DNA of 64,000 nucleotides from positions 31,178 to 95,177 of the forward strand of contig NZ_FCON02000020.1 of NCBI RefSeq assembly GCF_001544535.1, written 5' to 3'. Positions 42,514 to 52,650 of the stretch are shown here, piece by piece. Numbering within the stretch: the stretch's first letter is position 1; each line of letters opens with the position of its first letter. The notes under the pieces were generated by a model that saw only the letters and a program-made list of their open reading frames with translations, did not search any database and was not told the origin of the DNA. The translations under genes were made by a program, and so were the position numbers. Source of the DNA: Caballeronia choica (GTDB taxonomy: Bacteria > Pseudomonadota > Gammaproteobacteria > Burkholderiales > Burkholderiaceae).

Positions 42514-43056
42514 TCAGCCGCCTCCACACGCCTGGCTGTCTGGCGGCAACCCCAAACTGGTGAGGCGATTGACGCTGTTATCGGAATTCAACCAGCAGTA
42601 GAGCATATAGTTGTCGCTCACGTCACCGCATTGATTTGCGGGAAAAGCAGGACCCTTCGCGTTATACGCCAAACACCGCATGCCACCGCACGTGGTAGAT
42701 CCAGCAATGGAGCGAATTCGATATCCACTGTTAGTTACTGCGGTAGCGCAATTCATCGTCGGGTCACCCGCCCCCCCGCTCGGCTGCTCAACCTGCGGCG
42801 CATTGTTGCAACTGTAGCTCCATGTAGTGCCTGTCCACGTCGGGCCACTCGCGAACCCGTATGGGCAACTGGGTTGCGGGCTCATGCAATGGTAGCGGTT
42901 GCCGTATTTGGTCCACGAGTATCCCGGATCACATCCAGGCGCCAACGGCACACCGAGAGGATTCTGCAGAACTTGCGCGTCCACAGGAGATACCGCCGAT
43001 AGAGTTGTGGCCATCGCAAGCGCCAGCAGGACCCATACCCCAATATGTCCTTTCAT
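42514..43056 (-). CDS. Secreted Cys/Trp-rich protein after PilV (tip-like)
   Basis: 180 aa from the ATG at 43056. Signal peptide ending near VDAQ, then many paired cysteines with Trp/Tyr (CDPGYSWTKYGNRYHC, CPYGFASGPTWTGTTWSYSC). The spacing resembles the end modules of PilV adhesins, so it may be a tip partner of the pilus. It is 9 bases after pilV. Confidence 0.65.
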   Translation of the reverse strand: MKGHIGVWVLLALAMATTLSAVSPVDAQVLQNPLGVPLAPGCDPGYSWTKYGNRYHCMSPQPSCPYGFASGPTWTGTTWSYSCNNAPQVEQPSGGAGDPTMNCATAVTNSGYRIRSIAGSTTCGGMRCLAYNAKGPAFPANQCGDVSDNYMLYCWLNSDNSVNRLTSLGLPPDSQACGGG

Positions 43057-43064
43057 TAACGTCC

Positions 43065-44393
43065 TTATTGATTCGAATACGTACAACCGACATCTATCTC
43101 GGCTTGCAAGCCGAGTTGGTCGACTACGAGTGTGTTCGCACCGTCCGCCAGTACGTTGTAGATTTGCAGGATCCATTGGCTGCCGTTCCACCCCATCCCG
43201 TATCTAGCCCCGGCAATAGGCGGATTCCTGTTCGCGTAGTCTGTGCTCACGCTCTGCGGAATGATCTTGTACCAAGCACTCCCACCCGTTCCGCAGGCCG
43301 GTGGATTCACGCCCCAGCCGTTGTACCAGCCGCTGTACTGCGCATCGGCCGATTGATTGCTGACGAGGCTGCTCACACCGACCCAGTTGCCCCACTTATT
43401 GCAGACGTACATCAGGTTGTTGCGAATGGTGACGCCGTTCCAGCCGCAATTGGCCGCCGACGAATTGATGTTCGCGACGCTAGCATTGACAGTGTTTCCG
43501 CCGACCGTGTTGCCCCACACAGTATTGGCTGAAACCGCGTTGGCCGACACGGTGCCGCTTGAGTTCACATCCGCGGCATAGATTGGCGCGCTCGCGGTAC
43601 CTGCTGAGTTCTGAACGACCAACGCCCCGTTCGTGCGCACCGCAGCGTTGGAACCGTCACCGTAGTAGATCGCACCACCGATATTAAGGCTGTTCCCTGC
43701 CGGCAATTTCAGCGTCTTGCCCGTCATGTTTCCGATGTTCTGGATGTCCTGGTTGTTGGCGTTCATCGTTCCCGTCAGTGGCAACGCGCCGTCGCGGCGG
43801 TAATACGGCGAGTTGCCGTCCGCGCCGAAACCGTTTATCGCAAGAACAATCCCTGCCCTGTTACCCACCGGGTTGGTGGTCGACCATTGCCCGCGAAGGC
43901 CCGTGATGGTCGCTGGCGCACGGTTGGTCGAGTAGCCGAACTGGCTGCCGCCCGCCGACGCCAACACACCAGCGCCTGCCATGTCGGGCGTACCATTCTT
44001 CATAAGCGGCTGCGTCGGATACAACTGCGACGCGATGTGGCAGTTTCCGGCTGCCGTCGAGCAGTTGTCCGGCACGATCGATAGTGAAATCTGATATGCC
44101 CCGCCCCAAAACGGCCCGTTCTTGAAGCCGATCTTGTTGTTGCTCTGCGCGCTCAGTTGCGTCAGCGTCGGACCTGCGATCGGTGTCGAGGTCGTTTGCG
44201 AATAGCCGGCAGGAATGAGCGTGCCATAGTTGTTAGTGATATAGCTGCCAAGTGCCGCATTGATCGTGGCAAGGTTCTGCCCCTCAACCTGCAACAGATT
44301 TGTACGCTTGGCCGCGATGTCTTCCTTGATACCCTGAGCCGTCAGCAAGGCCGCGCCGACCAGGACAATCAACATTTCGATAATGCTTCCCAT
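43065..44393 (-). CDS. pilV: PilV-type minor pilin/adhesin
   Basis: 442 aa. A type IVb prepilin-like N-terminus (MGSIIEMLIVLVGAALL), a long N-rich middle with ANTVSANTVWGNTVGGNTV repeats, and a C-terminal Cys/Trp module. In R64 and relatives PilV selects recipients during liquid mating and its C-terminus is swapped by a shufflon; no rci or repeated sfx sites are seen here. Confidence 0.85.
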   Translation of the reverse strand: MGSIIEMLIVLVGAALLTAQGIKEDIAAKRTNLLQVEGQNLATINAALGSYITNNYGTLIPAGYSQTTSTPIAGPTLTQLSAQSNNKIGFKNGPFWGGAYQISLSIVPDNCSTAAGNCHIASQLYPTQPLMKNGTPDMAGAGVLASAGGSQFGYSTNRAPATITGLRGQWSTTNPVGNRAGIVLAINGFGADGNSPYYRRDGALPLTGTMNANNQDIQNIGNMTGKTLKLPAGNSLNIGGAIYYGDGSNAAVRTNGALVVQNSAGTASAPIYAADVNSSGTVSANAVSANTVWGNTVGGNTVNASVANINSSAANCGWNGVTIRNNLMYVCNKWGNWVGVSSLVSNQSADAQYSGWYNGWGVNPPACGTGGSAWYKIIPQSVSTDYANRNPPIAGARYGMGWNGSQWILQIYNVLADGANTLVVDQLGLQAEIDVGCTYSNQ

Positions 44394-44408
44394 GTCGGCG
44401 GTCCGGGC

Positions 44409-45023
44409 TTACGTGCGCGTGGTCCAAAGCGCTACAGACGCCATTGCACCATTGGATGCACACGCCGTCGCCGCCGTTGCCGGGCTGAATGTGGTCGTCG
44501 GTGAAAACAAGGTCGTCCCGTTGACGGTGACCTGCGTGTAGACGGTGATCAGCGCGGCGACGCTCAGCGAGCAGACGGTCGAGGTAACAGGATAGGTCAG
44601 CACCACCGAGTCGTTCGACGTTACCAGCGTGCCGACGGCAGCGGTCACCGTACCGTTGAACATACCTTTAACCGACGATTTGTCGGATGCGACGCGAGAG
44701 CCTGCCGAATCGAAGGCGTGGTTTTGAGCGAGAATGGTCAGCGTCTCCGCCGAGAAGTCGGCGTCGTTCTGCGTGGCGTTCAAGACGCCGGTATGGAACA
44801 TCTGTGCTTCGCTCTTGAACTGCGATGAGCGAATGAGATCGAGCACATACTTGCCACCCGCATAGACCGCAAGCGCGAGCAGCGCGGCGCCAGCCATCAC
44901 GGCACCTGCCTCGATCATCGACAGCTCTCCGGATTGCTTCTTTGCGCGTGCAATCATGAGAATCCGCTCGCGACGCGCCTTCGCTTCATCGATCTGTGGC
45001 AGTTCGTTTTTCTCGTTGGTCAT
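44409..45023 (-). CDS. pilS: PilS-type major prepilin
   Basis: 204 aa. A long leader ends KKQSG; the mature part would begin ELSMIEAGAVMAG, the type IVb pilin pattern with the key Glu. A hydrophobic helix follows, then a Thr/Ser-rich globular part with two cysteines near the end. No prepilin peptidase (PilU) gene was seen in the window. Confidence 0.88.
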   Translation of the reverse strand: MTNEKNELPQIDEAKARRERILMIARAKKQSGELSMIEAGAVMAGAALLALAVYAGGKYVLDLIRSSQFKSEAQMFHTGVLNATQNDADFSAETLTILAQNHAFDSAGSRVASDKSSVKGMFNGTVTAAVGTLVTSNDSVVLTYPVTSTVCSLSVAALITVYTQVTVNGTTLFSPTTTFSPATAATACASNGAMASVALWTTRT

Positions 45024-45034
45024 TTCTTTGGTCC

Positions 45035-46153
45035 TTAGTAGCTTGAGACGGCGGGATTGCCGGAAGTGAGGTTGACGGCACCAGTCACAACGTACGAGCC
45101 GATGCCCAGCGTCAGGAAGAGCGCGGCCGCGAAGCCAAGCAAGATGTAATGGGTCACGCGCGCGTTTCGCTTGACTGCTTCCACGACCCGATCGAGCGAT
45201 TCCCGTCCAAGGCTCTTGATCGCCGCCTCGAATTGGTCGCGCCCCGCCGCATCGGTGATGGTGTCGACGATCGTCACTGAGAAAATCCCCGTGTCGAGCG
45301 CGCGCATCGGCTCATCCGAGCGTGCGGTGAGCCGCCGATTCATCTTGTTCAAATGCCATTTCAGCCACGGGTCCGCTGTCTTTAGCAGTCGCTCGAGCGC
45401 GGCGCGTAGCGTTAGGTTCGAATCGAACAGACCCGCCAGCGAGACGATCAACAGCGCCGCGCGCAGGTCCCGACGGTTGCGCCAAAGCAGCGGCATCCGG
45501 TCGAACCGATCACGCATCGGGCCGGCCCAACGCTTCAGACTCGCGAAATAGGCGAGCACAAGCCCGATGATCACAGTCAGCGATAGCCACCAATACTCGT
45601 AGCAAAAGGTATCGACGTGATACAGCAGCCGGCCCAGGTCGGGCCACTGTTCGAGCGGACGTACGTCCATCACTTGCGGGAAGATGACTCCCCCGAAGAG
45701 CATGCAGTACGCGTACATATAGACGAGCAGCAACGCGGGATACACCATCTGCACCGACGTTGTCGACGACAACACGCGTTTGGCCCTCGCCGCCATCTCG
45801 GCGAGCTCGAAGCCGCGCACGACCGCGTCCTCGCGCGAGGACTCATCCGCGATGTCGAGCAGCGCATACTCGTCACCGGGGATGAACGGCTTGATCGCAA
45901 GCGCGAAGGGCTCGCCCCGCTGCATGGTTTCGCGGATGCGCGCGAAGATGCGCCACTCAAGCTGACCGCGCGCGCGGTTGCGCTTTTCGAAGGTCTCCAA
46001 CCGGTCAAATAGCGTTTCGGTGTTGCGCAAGCCCTTCGCGGCGATATCCAGACGCGTCTCGCGGTAGAAGTCCTCTCTCAACTTCTGGAAGCGCCAGCGC
46101 GCCGCGGCGAGTTGCTGCCGCTTGGGAAACATTTTTACGAACGTTGCGAACAT
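45035..46153 (-). CDS. pilR: PilR-type inner-membrane platform protein (GspF family)
   Basis: 372 aa with three or four transmembrane helices (about residues 140-160, 190-210, 340-360) and the two-domain helical layout of GspF/PilC proteins. It anchors the pilus assembly ATPase PilQ encoded just upstream. Confidence 0.88.
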   Translation of the reverse strand: MFATFVKMFPKRQQLAAARWRFQKLREDFYRETRLDIAAKGLRNTETLFDRLETFEKRNRARGQLEWRIFARIRETMQRGEPFALAIKPFIPGDEYALLDIADESSREDAVVRGFELAEMAARAKRVLSSTTSVQMVYPALLLVYMYAYCMLFGGVIFPQVMDVRPLEQWPDLGRLLYHVDTFCYEYWWLSLTVIIGLVLAYFASLKRWAGPMRDRFDRMPLLWRNRRDLRAALLIVSLAGLFDSNLTLRAALERLLKTADPWLKWHLNKMNRRLTARSDEPMRALDTGIFSVTIVDTITDAAGRDQFEAAIKSLGRESLDRVVEAVKRNARVTHYILLGFAAALFLTLGIGSYVVTGAVNLTSGNPAVSSY

Positions 46154-46164
46154 GATCGACCCGG

Positions 46165-48492
46165 TTAGACCATCAGACCGTCGACGCCCGGCATCACGCG
46201 GTATTGCGCGAACGACTGCATCGACCGATTGATAAATTGTGGGTCAATCAATCCGCGCGAAGCCTTGAAAAGAGCGTGTTCATATAGCGTCTTTCCGGTC
46301 ATGTCCGCGTTATCGAACCCAGTACGACGTTCGCCGCGCCAAACTTTGCGCGCACCGGCCCAGTCGCGTTCCGCTACCCGGTCGAGGAATTCGGGAGTCG
46401 GACGGTACAGTTCGGCGGCAAGCGACGGGCGCTTAGTGCCGCCCGCCACCTTTCCGAGCCGCGTGAACAAGCCTTCCAGCTGGCAGTGCTGGCACCCTTG
46501 ATAGTTACGGCATGCCATGCGCGAGGTATCGAGACCGAACTTAGTCCGCAGGATTTCGAGGTCCTTGGGCGCCATCACGTCATGAGCGGGCAGCTTGCAG
46601 TGCTCACACAGGGTCGCAATCAGCTTTTGATTGCCAACTGCGTTAATGAACCCCTCGGAGGCCAGCTCGTCGATCGGCAGTTGGAGGCGACCGCCTGCCA
46701 TACGCATGACAGCCGCGATGATGTCGCCGGCGTGCAGCGAGAAGCGCACCGGGTGACCGGTCAGCGCGAGTTCGGCGACGAGCCCCATCACCACGCGGTC
46801 GCGGACTTCACCGATCGTGAGGTCGTCCGGATCTTGACGCATGAGCGTGCGGATGACTTCAGCGTACTTCCGGTTCGCTTCATCATCGGTCTCGTCGGGC
46901 CGACGAATGATGGAGTAGTCCGAAAGCCACGGCATCGGATACTCGGAGGGCTCATTGACCGCGAACTGCTTCTTCATCTCGCGGTCGGGCAGCATGTAGG
47001 ACAGCGCGCGCAGCGTCGTCGTTTTCCCCGAACCCGTTTCGCCGGTGAGCGCGGTGATGCCGCCGCTCACATAGTTCAATGTCTCGATCAACTCAAGCTG
47101 ACTCTTCTCCAGCCCCATGTCCTTAGGGAGCAGCACCGAGTAGTTCTTGAAGTTGCCGTCAAGCAAGCGAAGCGTGACGTCATAGCCTCCAACGAGAGGA
47201 GACGATTGCCACCGGAGGTTGACGGTGTCCGTCTTGACGACGAGTGGAATCATCGCCGACTGCGGCGCGCTCGGCTGGAAGCTGTTGCCGGAATTGGTGT
47301 TGCGCTGAACGAGGTCACTGTATGCGGCAAACAGTGCGCGGCGCACGATCGCCTTGGGCATGCGGCGGTATGTGTACATGTCGCCGTTCACGCGAAACCG
47401 CACTTCGACGTCGTTGTGAAACTCTCGCGGCTCAAAGTGAATATCGCTCGCACCGTAGGTATGCGCGGCCTCGACGATGTCGCGAAAGTTGCCGATCGCG
47501 CGGCTCGCCTCGCGTACGGCCGACTTGCCAGCGGAGACCGTCTTTTCGGAGTAAATATCGGCGATCACCGACTCCGCCGCGATCATCTCCTCGCGCACCA
47601 GAATGTCGTTCGTGCCGAGATCCTTGATGAACGTCGCGTACTGCGCCTTTTCGGAGAAGCGCGCGGTCGCCACCGTGATCGCGATACCGGGCTGCAACTC
47701 GACCGCGACGAATTCCTTTCGCGCGCTGGCTGGAATGCGCAATGCCGCGTCATCGTCAGCTACGGTCAGGATGCGCTTGAAGTCGGGCAAAGACTCAGCG
47801 GACACAAGTCCCGGACGACCAGATACGATGCCATGCCCCGCGCCCTCGTCGTCGGCTATTTCCTCCGCATTGTCGGCTGGCGGCTGCACTTGATCGAGAT
47901 GCTGAGATTGATTCGACTCGTGCGTGCGACCCGCCAGTTGCGCCGCAATGAGCTGGTCCGCGGCTTCGAGGCCATCCGAGGTCACCATGGGCTCATCCGC
48001 CAACTGGGCATCGAGTGGGCGTCCGTCTTCGACATGGATCGCCGTCGTGCCGGACGAACCTTTCTCTACCGTCTGGCGCTGCTCGACTTTGGCCATCGCG
48101 GTGGACAGACTCTCAAACGTCGGCCGCTCGAACTTCTGCGGCACGAAGGGACGAAAAGCCGAGTCGATGGAGTCTGCCGCGGCAGCAGGCGCTGCGTCCG
48201 GCCCCCCCCGAAACTCGGGTTCCCGAATTTCTGTGCTGTCGACGTCCTCGATATCATCGCCCGACAAAGCCCGGCCGAGGAACACGATCTGCGAATTGGG
48301 GGCGCGCGTCGCCGCCGTCAGCGGCGGGTGCGGTTCGACCGGCCTGGGATCCACCGCACGCTTAGTGCGATTGAGTTTCGGCTCTGCGGAGCTGCTTGGC
48401 TCGACGAAATTCTTGCGAGGCGTGCGCAGGCGTTTGAAAAACCCGCCCCGCAATTCGGGCGTGTCCTGATCTTCTTGGCCAAAAAGGCTCAT
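46165..48492 (-). CDS. pilQ: PilQ-type pilus assembly ATPase
   Basis: 775 aa. The C-terminal 450 residues are a GspE/PilB ATPase: Walker A ALTGETGSGKTTT, later TIGEVRDR and FSLHAG. The N-terminal 250 residues are low-complexity and acidic, much longer than the R64 PilQ N-terminus, and may be an extra docking region. Confidence 0.9.
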   Translation of the reverse strand: MSLFGQEDQDTPELRGGFFKRLRTPRKNFVEPSSSAEPKLNRTKRAVDPRPVEPHPPLTAATRAPNSQIVFLGRALSGDDIEDVDSTEIREPEFRGGPDAAPAAAADSIDSAFRPFVPQKFERPTFESLSTAMAKVEQRQTVEKGSSGTTAIHVEDGRPLDAQLADEPMVTSDGLEAADQLIAAQLAGRTHESNQSQHLDQVQPPADNAEEIADDEGAGHGIVSGRPGLVSAESLPDFKRILTVADDDAALRIPASARKEFVAVELQPGIAITVATARFSEKAQYATFIKDLGTNDILVREEMIAAESVIADIYSEKTVSAGKSAVREASRAIGNFRDIVEAAHTYGASDIHFEPREFHNDVEVRFRVNGDMYTYRRMPKAIVRRALFAAYSDLVQRNTNSGNSFQPSAPQSAMIPLVVKTDTVNLRWQSSPLVGGYDVTLRLLDGNFKNYSVLLPKDMGLEKSQLELIETLNYVSGGITALTGETGSGKTTTLRALSYMLPDREMKKQFAVNEPSEYPMPWLSDYSIIRRPDETDDEANRKYAEVIRTLMRQDPDDLTIGEVRDRVVMGLVAELALTGHPVRFSLHAGDIIAAVMRMAGGRLQLPIDELASEGFINAVGNQKLIATLCEHCKLPAHDVMAPKDLEILRTKFGLDTSRMACRNYQGCQHCQLEGLFTRLGKVAGGTKRPSLAAELYRPTPEFLDRVAERDWAGARKVWRGERRTGFDNADMTGKTLYEHALFKASRGLIDPQFINRSMQSFAQYRVMPGVDGLMV

Positions 48493-48494
48493 CT

Positions 48495-49088
48495 TTATTT
48501 TCCGAACGGAACGTACGTGGGAGTAGTCGACGCGATGCCGCCGGGCGGGAGTGGCGAACTCAAATCGTTGATCGCCCTAATGCCGGGACTGTCGGCAACG
48601 ACGACAGGCGAATCGACGGGCGCTGCGATCGTTTCGGTCCACTTGCGCTTGCCCTCGACGAGGCTGACCACGAAGCCATCCACTGAGGCCACTGTCCACC
48701 CGTTGATCAGACGCGTGCCTTGTCGCGCTGTATAAGTGGCGCCTTGGTAGTCGTAGAGCACGTACGCGCCCGACGCGTCCGAGTAGGCGCCAACGAAGGT
48801 TGCCGGGATGACGCGTTTCGGCGCAGGAGCGGGCTTTGTTTCTACCTTCGGCGTCACTGGGGCAGCGACCGCCGCCGGTGCTCCTCCGAGGGGCGAAGTC
48901 AGTCCTACGCTGCCGGATGAAGCGTTGGCTGCCCCATCGGTCTTGCGCATGGAGTCGACAAGGCGCTGACGAGCGAGCCTGTCGATATCGTCGAGCGTGA
49001 GGTGACTTTCCTGCGCCAGAGCAGCGCTGGCAATGAGCATAAGCGTGACGATGCACGCGGCCCGATGTGGCCAATTAGTTGAGAACAT
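48495..49088 (-). CDS. pilP: PilP-type pilus assembly protein
   Basis: 197 aa. Signal peptide (to about 25), a linker, and a C-terminal beta module (ATFVGAYSDASGAYVLYDYQG, GWTVASVDGFVVSL), the PilP/GspC-like layout. It overlaps pilO by 14 bases. It couples the inner-membrane platform with the secretin. Confidence 0.82.
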   Translation of the reverse strand: MFSTNWPHRAACIVTLMLIASAALAQESHLTLDDIDRLARQRLVDSMRKTDGAANASSGSVGLTSPLGGAPAAVAAPVTPKVETKPAPAPKRVIPATFVGAYSDASGAYVLYDYQGATYTARQGTRLINGWTVASVDGFVVSLVEGKRKWTETIAAPVDSPVVVADSPGIRAINDLSSPLPPGGIASTTPTYVPFGK

Positions 49089-50367
49089 AGTATTTCCCCT
49101 TCGCGGTGAAGTGCACGCCGGTACCGTCTTCCTTCAACTCCACGTCGAGGGTGTCCAGTGCCATGTTGTCCGGCAGGCGCGCGAGCAACGCGCTTTGCCA
49201 TTTGTATCCATCGATCTGCCACGTGCCCCTTTGCACGAGCGGCCCTTGCACCTCGCCTGCCATCGGTTGACGGGCAATCAATCGCTCTGCGGGCTTGATG
49301 TCAACGACGTAGCCGTGGCTATCGAGCGTGTCTGGTTTTGTGGAGAGCCTTTGCGGGTCGGTCTGCAAGGCCTTGATCAGCGCCTGTTGCGTCGGCCAGG
49401 ACTTCGAATCGGCCAGCGCCACGCGCTCTGCGACGGTGACTTGCGGTCCGCGCGTGGTCAGATGCCATCCATCCGGGTTGAAAGCGACCGGTCGGATCGA
49501 TTCGGGCGCGCGCGCATCGAACTCCTTGAACGTGCCGCCCTGCCGTTTATAGGTGACAACGCACGGGCCGCTGACTGCGCAAGATGCCTTCTCGAACTGC
49601 CACCCCGAGAAGTTGCTTTCCTGCGCGCCGAACCTTGCAAGCAGCTGGGGCGCCAGAAGCTTTGCGAGCGGTGCGGGAGCCGCCAGCGTACGCATCACCG
49701 CCGACTGGTATTCCTGCATGAACGTGGGCGGCGGTGCGGGCGGCGGCGGAGGCGGGTTGAGCGCCTCGATAGCTTGCTTTGCTACGAAGAACAGAGCACC
49801 CATGATGACGAGCATGGGCACAGCCGTCGGCACCGCGACCGGCATTTTCTTGATGAACCCGACCGTGCGCGCGACCAGCAACTCGCGAAGCTCGAACGAC
49901 TCGTCGAGTGCATGAAGCTGTGCGCCGTGGCCGATCGTGGCGAGCGTGAGCCCCGCCTTCGCGCACTGATCTTCGATCTCCTCGCGACGGTCCGCTAGCG
50001 CATTGAGCGCCACGTCTTCGTCGACCGACACCGCGCCGCGCAGCACGAGCACCACATGCACACGCTCCTGATTTTGAATCACCACGAGCACAGCGGGCCG
50101 CCGACGCACCCGATCGAGCGTAGCAATGCGCGCGGCAGCCGAGTACAGCTTGCCGCCCTTGCGCTGTGCAGGCTCCAACTCGCAGAAGCCAGCAATGGTT
50201 TCGTCTTTCGCCTTGATCTCAACGAAATGCGTCGCCCCGAGATCCTGCGCATAACGGCAACGCTCTGCCCGGCCGCCCTTGGCCGAATAAGCACGCCACT
50301 CGAGCCCGAAGACGAGCTGCGCGCCCTTCTCTCCCGGTATGGATTCGAAATGCATGCGCGCGCTCAC
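49075..50367 (-). CDS. pilO: PilO-type pilus assembly protein
   Basis: 430 aa. A cytoplasmic N-terminus of about 165 residues, one membrane helix (about 170-195), and a Pro-rich start to the periplasmic part, as in PilO2-family proteins. Overlaps pilN by 4 bases (ATGA) and pilP by 14. Confidence 0.82.
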   Translation of the reverse strand: MSARMHFESIPGEKGAQLVFGLEWRAYSAKGGRAERCRYAQDLGATHFVEIKAKDETIAGFCELEPAQRKGGKLYSAAARIATLDRVRRRPAVLVVIQNQERVHVVLVLRGAVSVDEDVALNALADRREEIEDQCAKAGLTLATIGHGAQLHALDESFELRELLVARTVGFIKKMPVAVPTAVPMLVIMGALFFVAKQAIEALNPPPPPPAPPPTFMQEYQSAVMRTLAAPAPLAKLLAPQLLARFGAQESNFSGWQFEKASCAVSGPCVVTYKRQGGTFKEFDARAPESIRPVAFNPDGWHLTTRGPQVTVAERVALADSKSWPTQQALIKALQTDPQRLSTKPDTLDSHGYVVDIKPAERLIARQPMAGEVQGPLVQRGTWQIDGYKWQSALLARLPDNMALDTLDVELKEDGTGVHFTAKGKYYVLN

Positions 50368-51992
50368 ATCGACGGAACGACAGTTGCGGTGAGCATGATC
50401 ACCTGGAATGTACGGCCCTTGTTCCAGTTGCCCGAAAGACCCGCGATGCCGTTGTTGCTGCTGCCGTCGTAGTGGTTCGTCACGGCACCGTACAGGACCA
50501 CCGTCTGCCCATCCGACAGTGCGATGGTCTGATCGTCCTTGCTACCGATGATGTCGGGCAACTGGATCTGTTGCAGCGTGTCGCCAGAGCCCGTGCTGAT
50601 CGTCGTGAAGGGACCGTTCAGCTTCGAGCTGTCGCTCCAATACGAGAGGATGATCTGGTTATGGTCGTTGACCGACGGCAGGATGTTCACGAAATCGCCG
50701 ACCGTCACCGAACCAGGCTGCAGACCAGGCACGCCCGCGCTGCCGCCCGAAATCGAGCCAACGCTCGGCGTCGTCGCGGCGAGATATCCCTTTGTCTCGA
50801 ACGACCCGATCGACACCGGCAAACCATTCAACGTGAGCTTGGTTTGCGTGTTGTCCTGGACCGTCTTGCCGAACGTATTCAATCCGCTGATGATGGCGTT
50901 CGTGCCTTCGAACGGCGAACCGGGCTTGAGCACTGACAGCCCAACCGTGCCGCCCGCTGCTGTCGCAAGCGACGTCGGCGAAGTGAACGTGATCACGTAC
51001 TGCTTCAACCCGTCGGAAATCCGATTGAACACCACATCCGCGCTCACGCCCGCCTGCGAACCCTTGCTCATATCAATTTGCAGCGTCCGGACGCGCAATG
51101 CGACCTGACGGGTCGAGATGGCGTTTTCGCGAGCGAGCAACGCACCCATTCGGTCAACAGCTTCCTTTGTGTCGCGCACCATGACAAGCCGGCTCTGCGG
51201 ATTGACGACGACCTCTCCGAGCGGCGACTTGAGCTTCTCGAGTTCCGACTGAATAATGGCAACTTGATCGAAGGTCCCATCGCGGCCGGTCGACGTGACC
51301 GAAGAGAACGAACCGGTATTTCCCGACGTGCCGCCCGTCGCCCCGCCCGACTGATTCCCGGTCGACGTATCGGTGCCCTTGGACATGGTCGACTTGATCG
51401 ACACCTTGCCGGGGATTGCCGCGATAGTGAACGTCTTCGTGACGAAGCGGCTGATCGAGATCGTCGTACCGTCGAAGGTCCAGTCCAGTCCAAGATTCTC
51501 GGTAACGCCGCGCAGGTATTGGCCAGCCTTGCAAATGCAGGGCTGCGCATACACCGGCTCGACGTTGGACTTGGCAATCGAGGATGCTTGCATCGGACTC
51601 GGTTGCGCAGCAGCGCCGCCGTTCGTTCTCGGAATGAGCGCCTCGCGCGGGATGAACACGTCGGGGCTCAGATGTACCGGATAGCCGGTTGCACTCGATA
51701 CGAACGTGGCAATCTTCGAGAGCGGCAGGTTCCCCGGGAATACCACGCTCTTCTCTCGAAACACGGCAGGCAATGTCGCTTCGTACGCAACCGGAACCAG
51801 ACGGTCGCCCAGGAACGCGGTGGGCACCTCCTCCACAAGGGCCATCGAGTCCGGCCCGCTACCCATCGCCTTGGTCGCGTCCGAGTTGGCTACGTCATAT
51901 GCGTGGTTCACATCGGATTGCGAGACTGCGCAGCCGACAAGCGAGACGGCCACGAGCATGGCGACTATGGATTTGATTTTCGTGGGGCGCAT
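50364..51992 (-). CDS. pilN: PilN-type lipoprotein secretin
   Basis: 542 aa from the ATG at 51992. Lipobox VGCAV (Cys about 20). N-domains are followed by the secretin core with VGSFETKGYLA and QTVVLYG near the end. It forms the outer-membrane channel for the thin pilus. The longer frame to 52058 overlaps pilL. Confidence 0.92.
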   Translation of the reverse strand: MRPTKIKSIVAMLVAVSLVGCAVSQSDVNHAYDVANSDATKAMGSGPDSMALVEEVPTAFLGDRLVPVAYEATLPAVFREKSVVFPGNLPLSKIATFVSSATGYPVHLSPDVFIPREALIPRTNGGAAAQPSPMQASSIAKSNVEPVYAQPCICKAGQYLRGVTENLGLDWTFDGTTISISRFVTKTFTIAAIPGKVSIKSTMSKGTDTSTGNQSGGATGGTSGNTGSFSSVTSTGRDGTFDQVAIIQSELEKLKSPLGEVVVNPQSRLVMVRDTKEAVDRMGALLARENAISTRQVALRVRTLQIDMSKGSQAGVSADVVFNRISDGLKQYVITFTSPTSLATAAGGTVGLSVLKPGSPFEGTNAIISGLNTFGKTVQDNTQTKLTLNGLPVSIGSFETKGYLAATTPSVGSISGGSAGVPGLQPGSVTVGDFVNILPSVNDHNQIILSYWSDSSKLNGPFTTISTGSGDTLQQIQLPDIIGSKDDQTIALSDGQTVVLYGAVTNHYDGSSNNGIAGLSGNWNKGRTFQVIMLTATVVPSM

Positions 51993-51997
51993 TGCTA

Positions 51998-52645
51998 TTA
52001 CTCTTGACAGTTGGCAGCGCGTGCAACGACGCGGATAACGCTGTTGGTGTGCTTGCATACGCGCGTGGGCGTGCGCATGTGATTGGTCGCTTGCATGACT
52101 TGGGTCAGCACCGATTTGAAGTCGCCCGAAAAGCTTGCGTTGAATTCGAGCGGCAGGTCATCGTCAATCTTCCATGCCAGCTGCCAGCCCTGCTGCTGCA
52201 ACCACCGGTCGAGCGCGTTGCGCAGATTGATGTCTTGCGGCGTGATCGTGAGCGTCGAAACGCCACCCGGCGCGGCCGTGGCGCCCGAGGACGGCAACAC
52301 GGCCGTCGCCAGGTCCGGCGAACTCTGCGCTGAGGTCGGTGTGGTGCTTCCGAGATGCGCAACAGGTGCCGGCGGTCCAGGGAGCGACTTGGGCACCGTG
52401 GTCGCCACGACCGGAGCCGCGATTGGAGCAGGCGTGGGATTGGCCATGGCGACCTGCATGGGAGCAGGCCGCGCGGCTAGCGCCGAGAGTAACTGCCACC
52501 CATCGCCCGGCGGCGGCGCAAGCCGAGACTGGTCAAAGTCTGCCGCAACAGAGAATCTCGCGACGGTGGTCAGGGCGAAGCTCACCAACAAACGGGCCAC
52601 CAGGCGCGCAGTGCGATGCGTTTGGAAAGAGAAAATTAGCGTCAT
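51998..52645 (-). CDS. pilL: PilL-like protein (TcpQ domain)
   Basis: 215 aa from the ATG at 52645. Signal-like helix at residues 15-30, Pro/Ala-rich linker, and a C-terminal TcpQ-type domain (LRNALDRWLQQQGWQLAWKID). Such proteins support the secretin. R64 PilL is larger, so the symbol is by position and domain. Confidence 0.72.
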   Translation of the reverse strand: MTLIFSFQTHRTARLVARLLVSFALTTVARFSVAADFDQSRLAPPPGDGWQLLSALAARPAPMQVAMANPTPAPIAAPVVATTVPKSLPGPPAPVAHLGSTTPTSAQSSPDLATAVLPSSGATAAPGGVSTLTITPQDINLRNALDRWLQQQGWQLAWKIDDDLPLEFNASFSGDFKSVLTQVMQATNHMRTPTRVCKHTNSVIRVVARAANCQE

Positions 52646-52650
52646 GTTGT

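Noticed and set aside
43430-43560. Repeated ANTV-type codons in pilV taken as a possible shufflon or CRISPR
   Set aside because: The repeats are in frame, imperfect and part of a low-complexity stalk; there are no spacers, no inverted sfx-like sites and no rci gene.
46486-48735. 749-aa plus-strand open frame opposite pilQ
   Set aside because: Antisense shadow of a GC-rich gene; pilQ has clear ATPase motifs and operon position.
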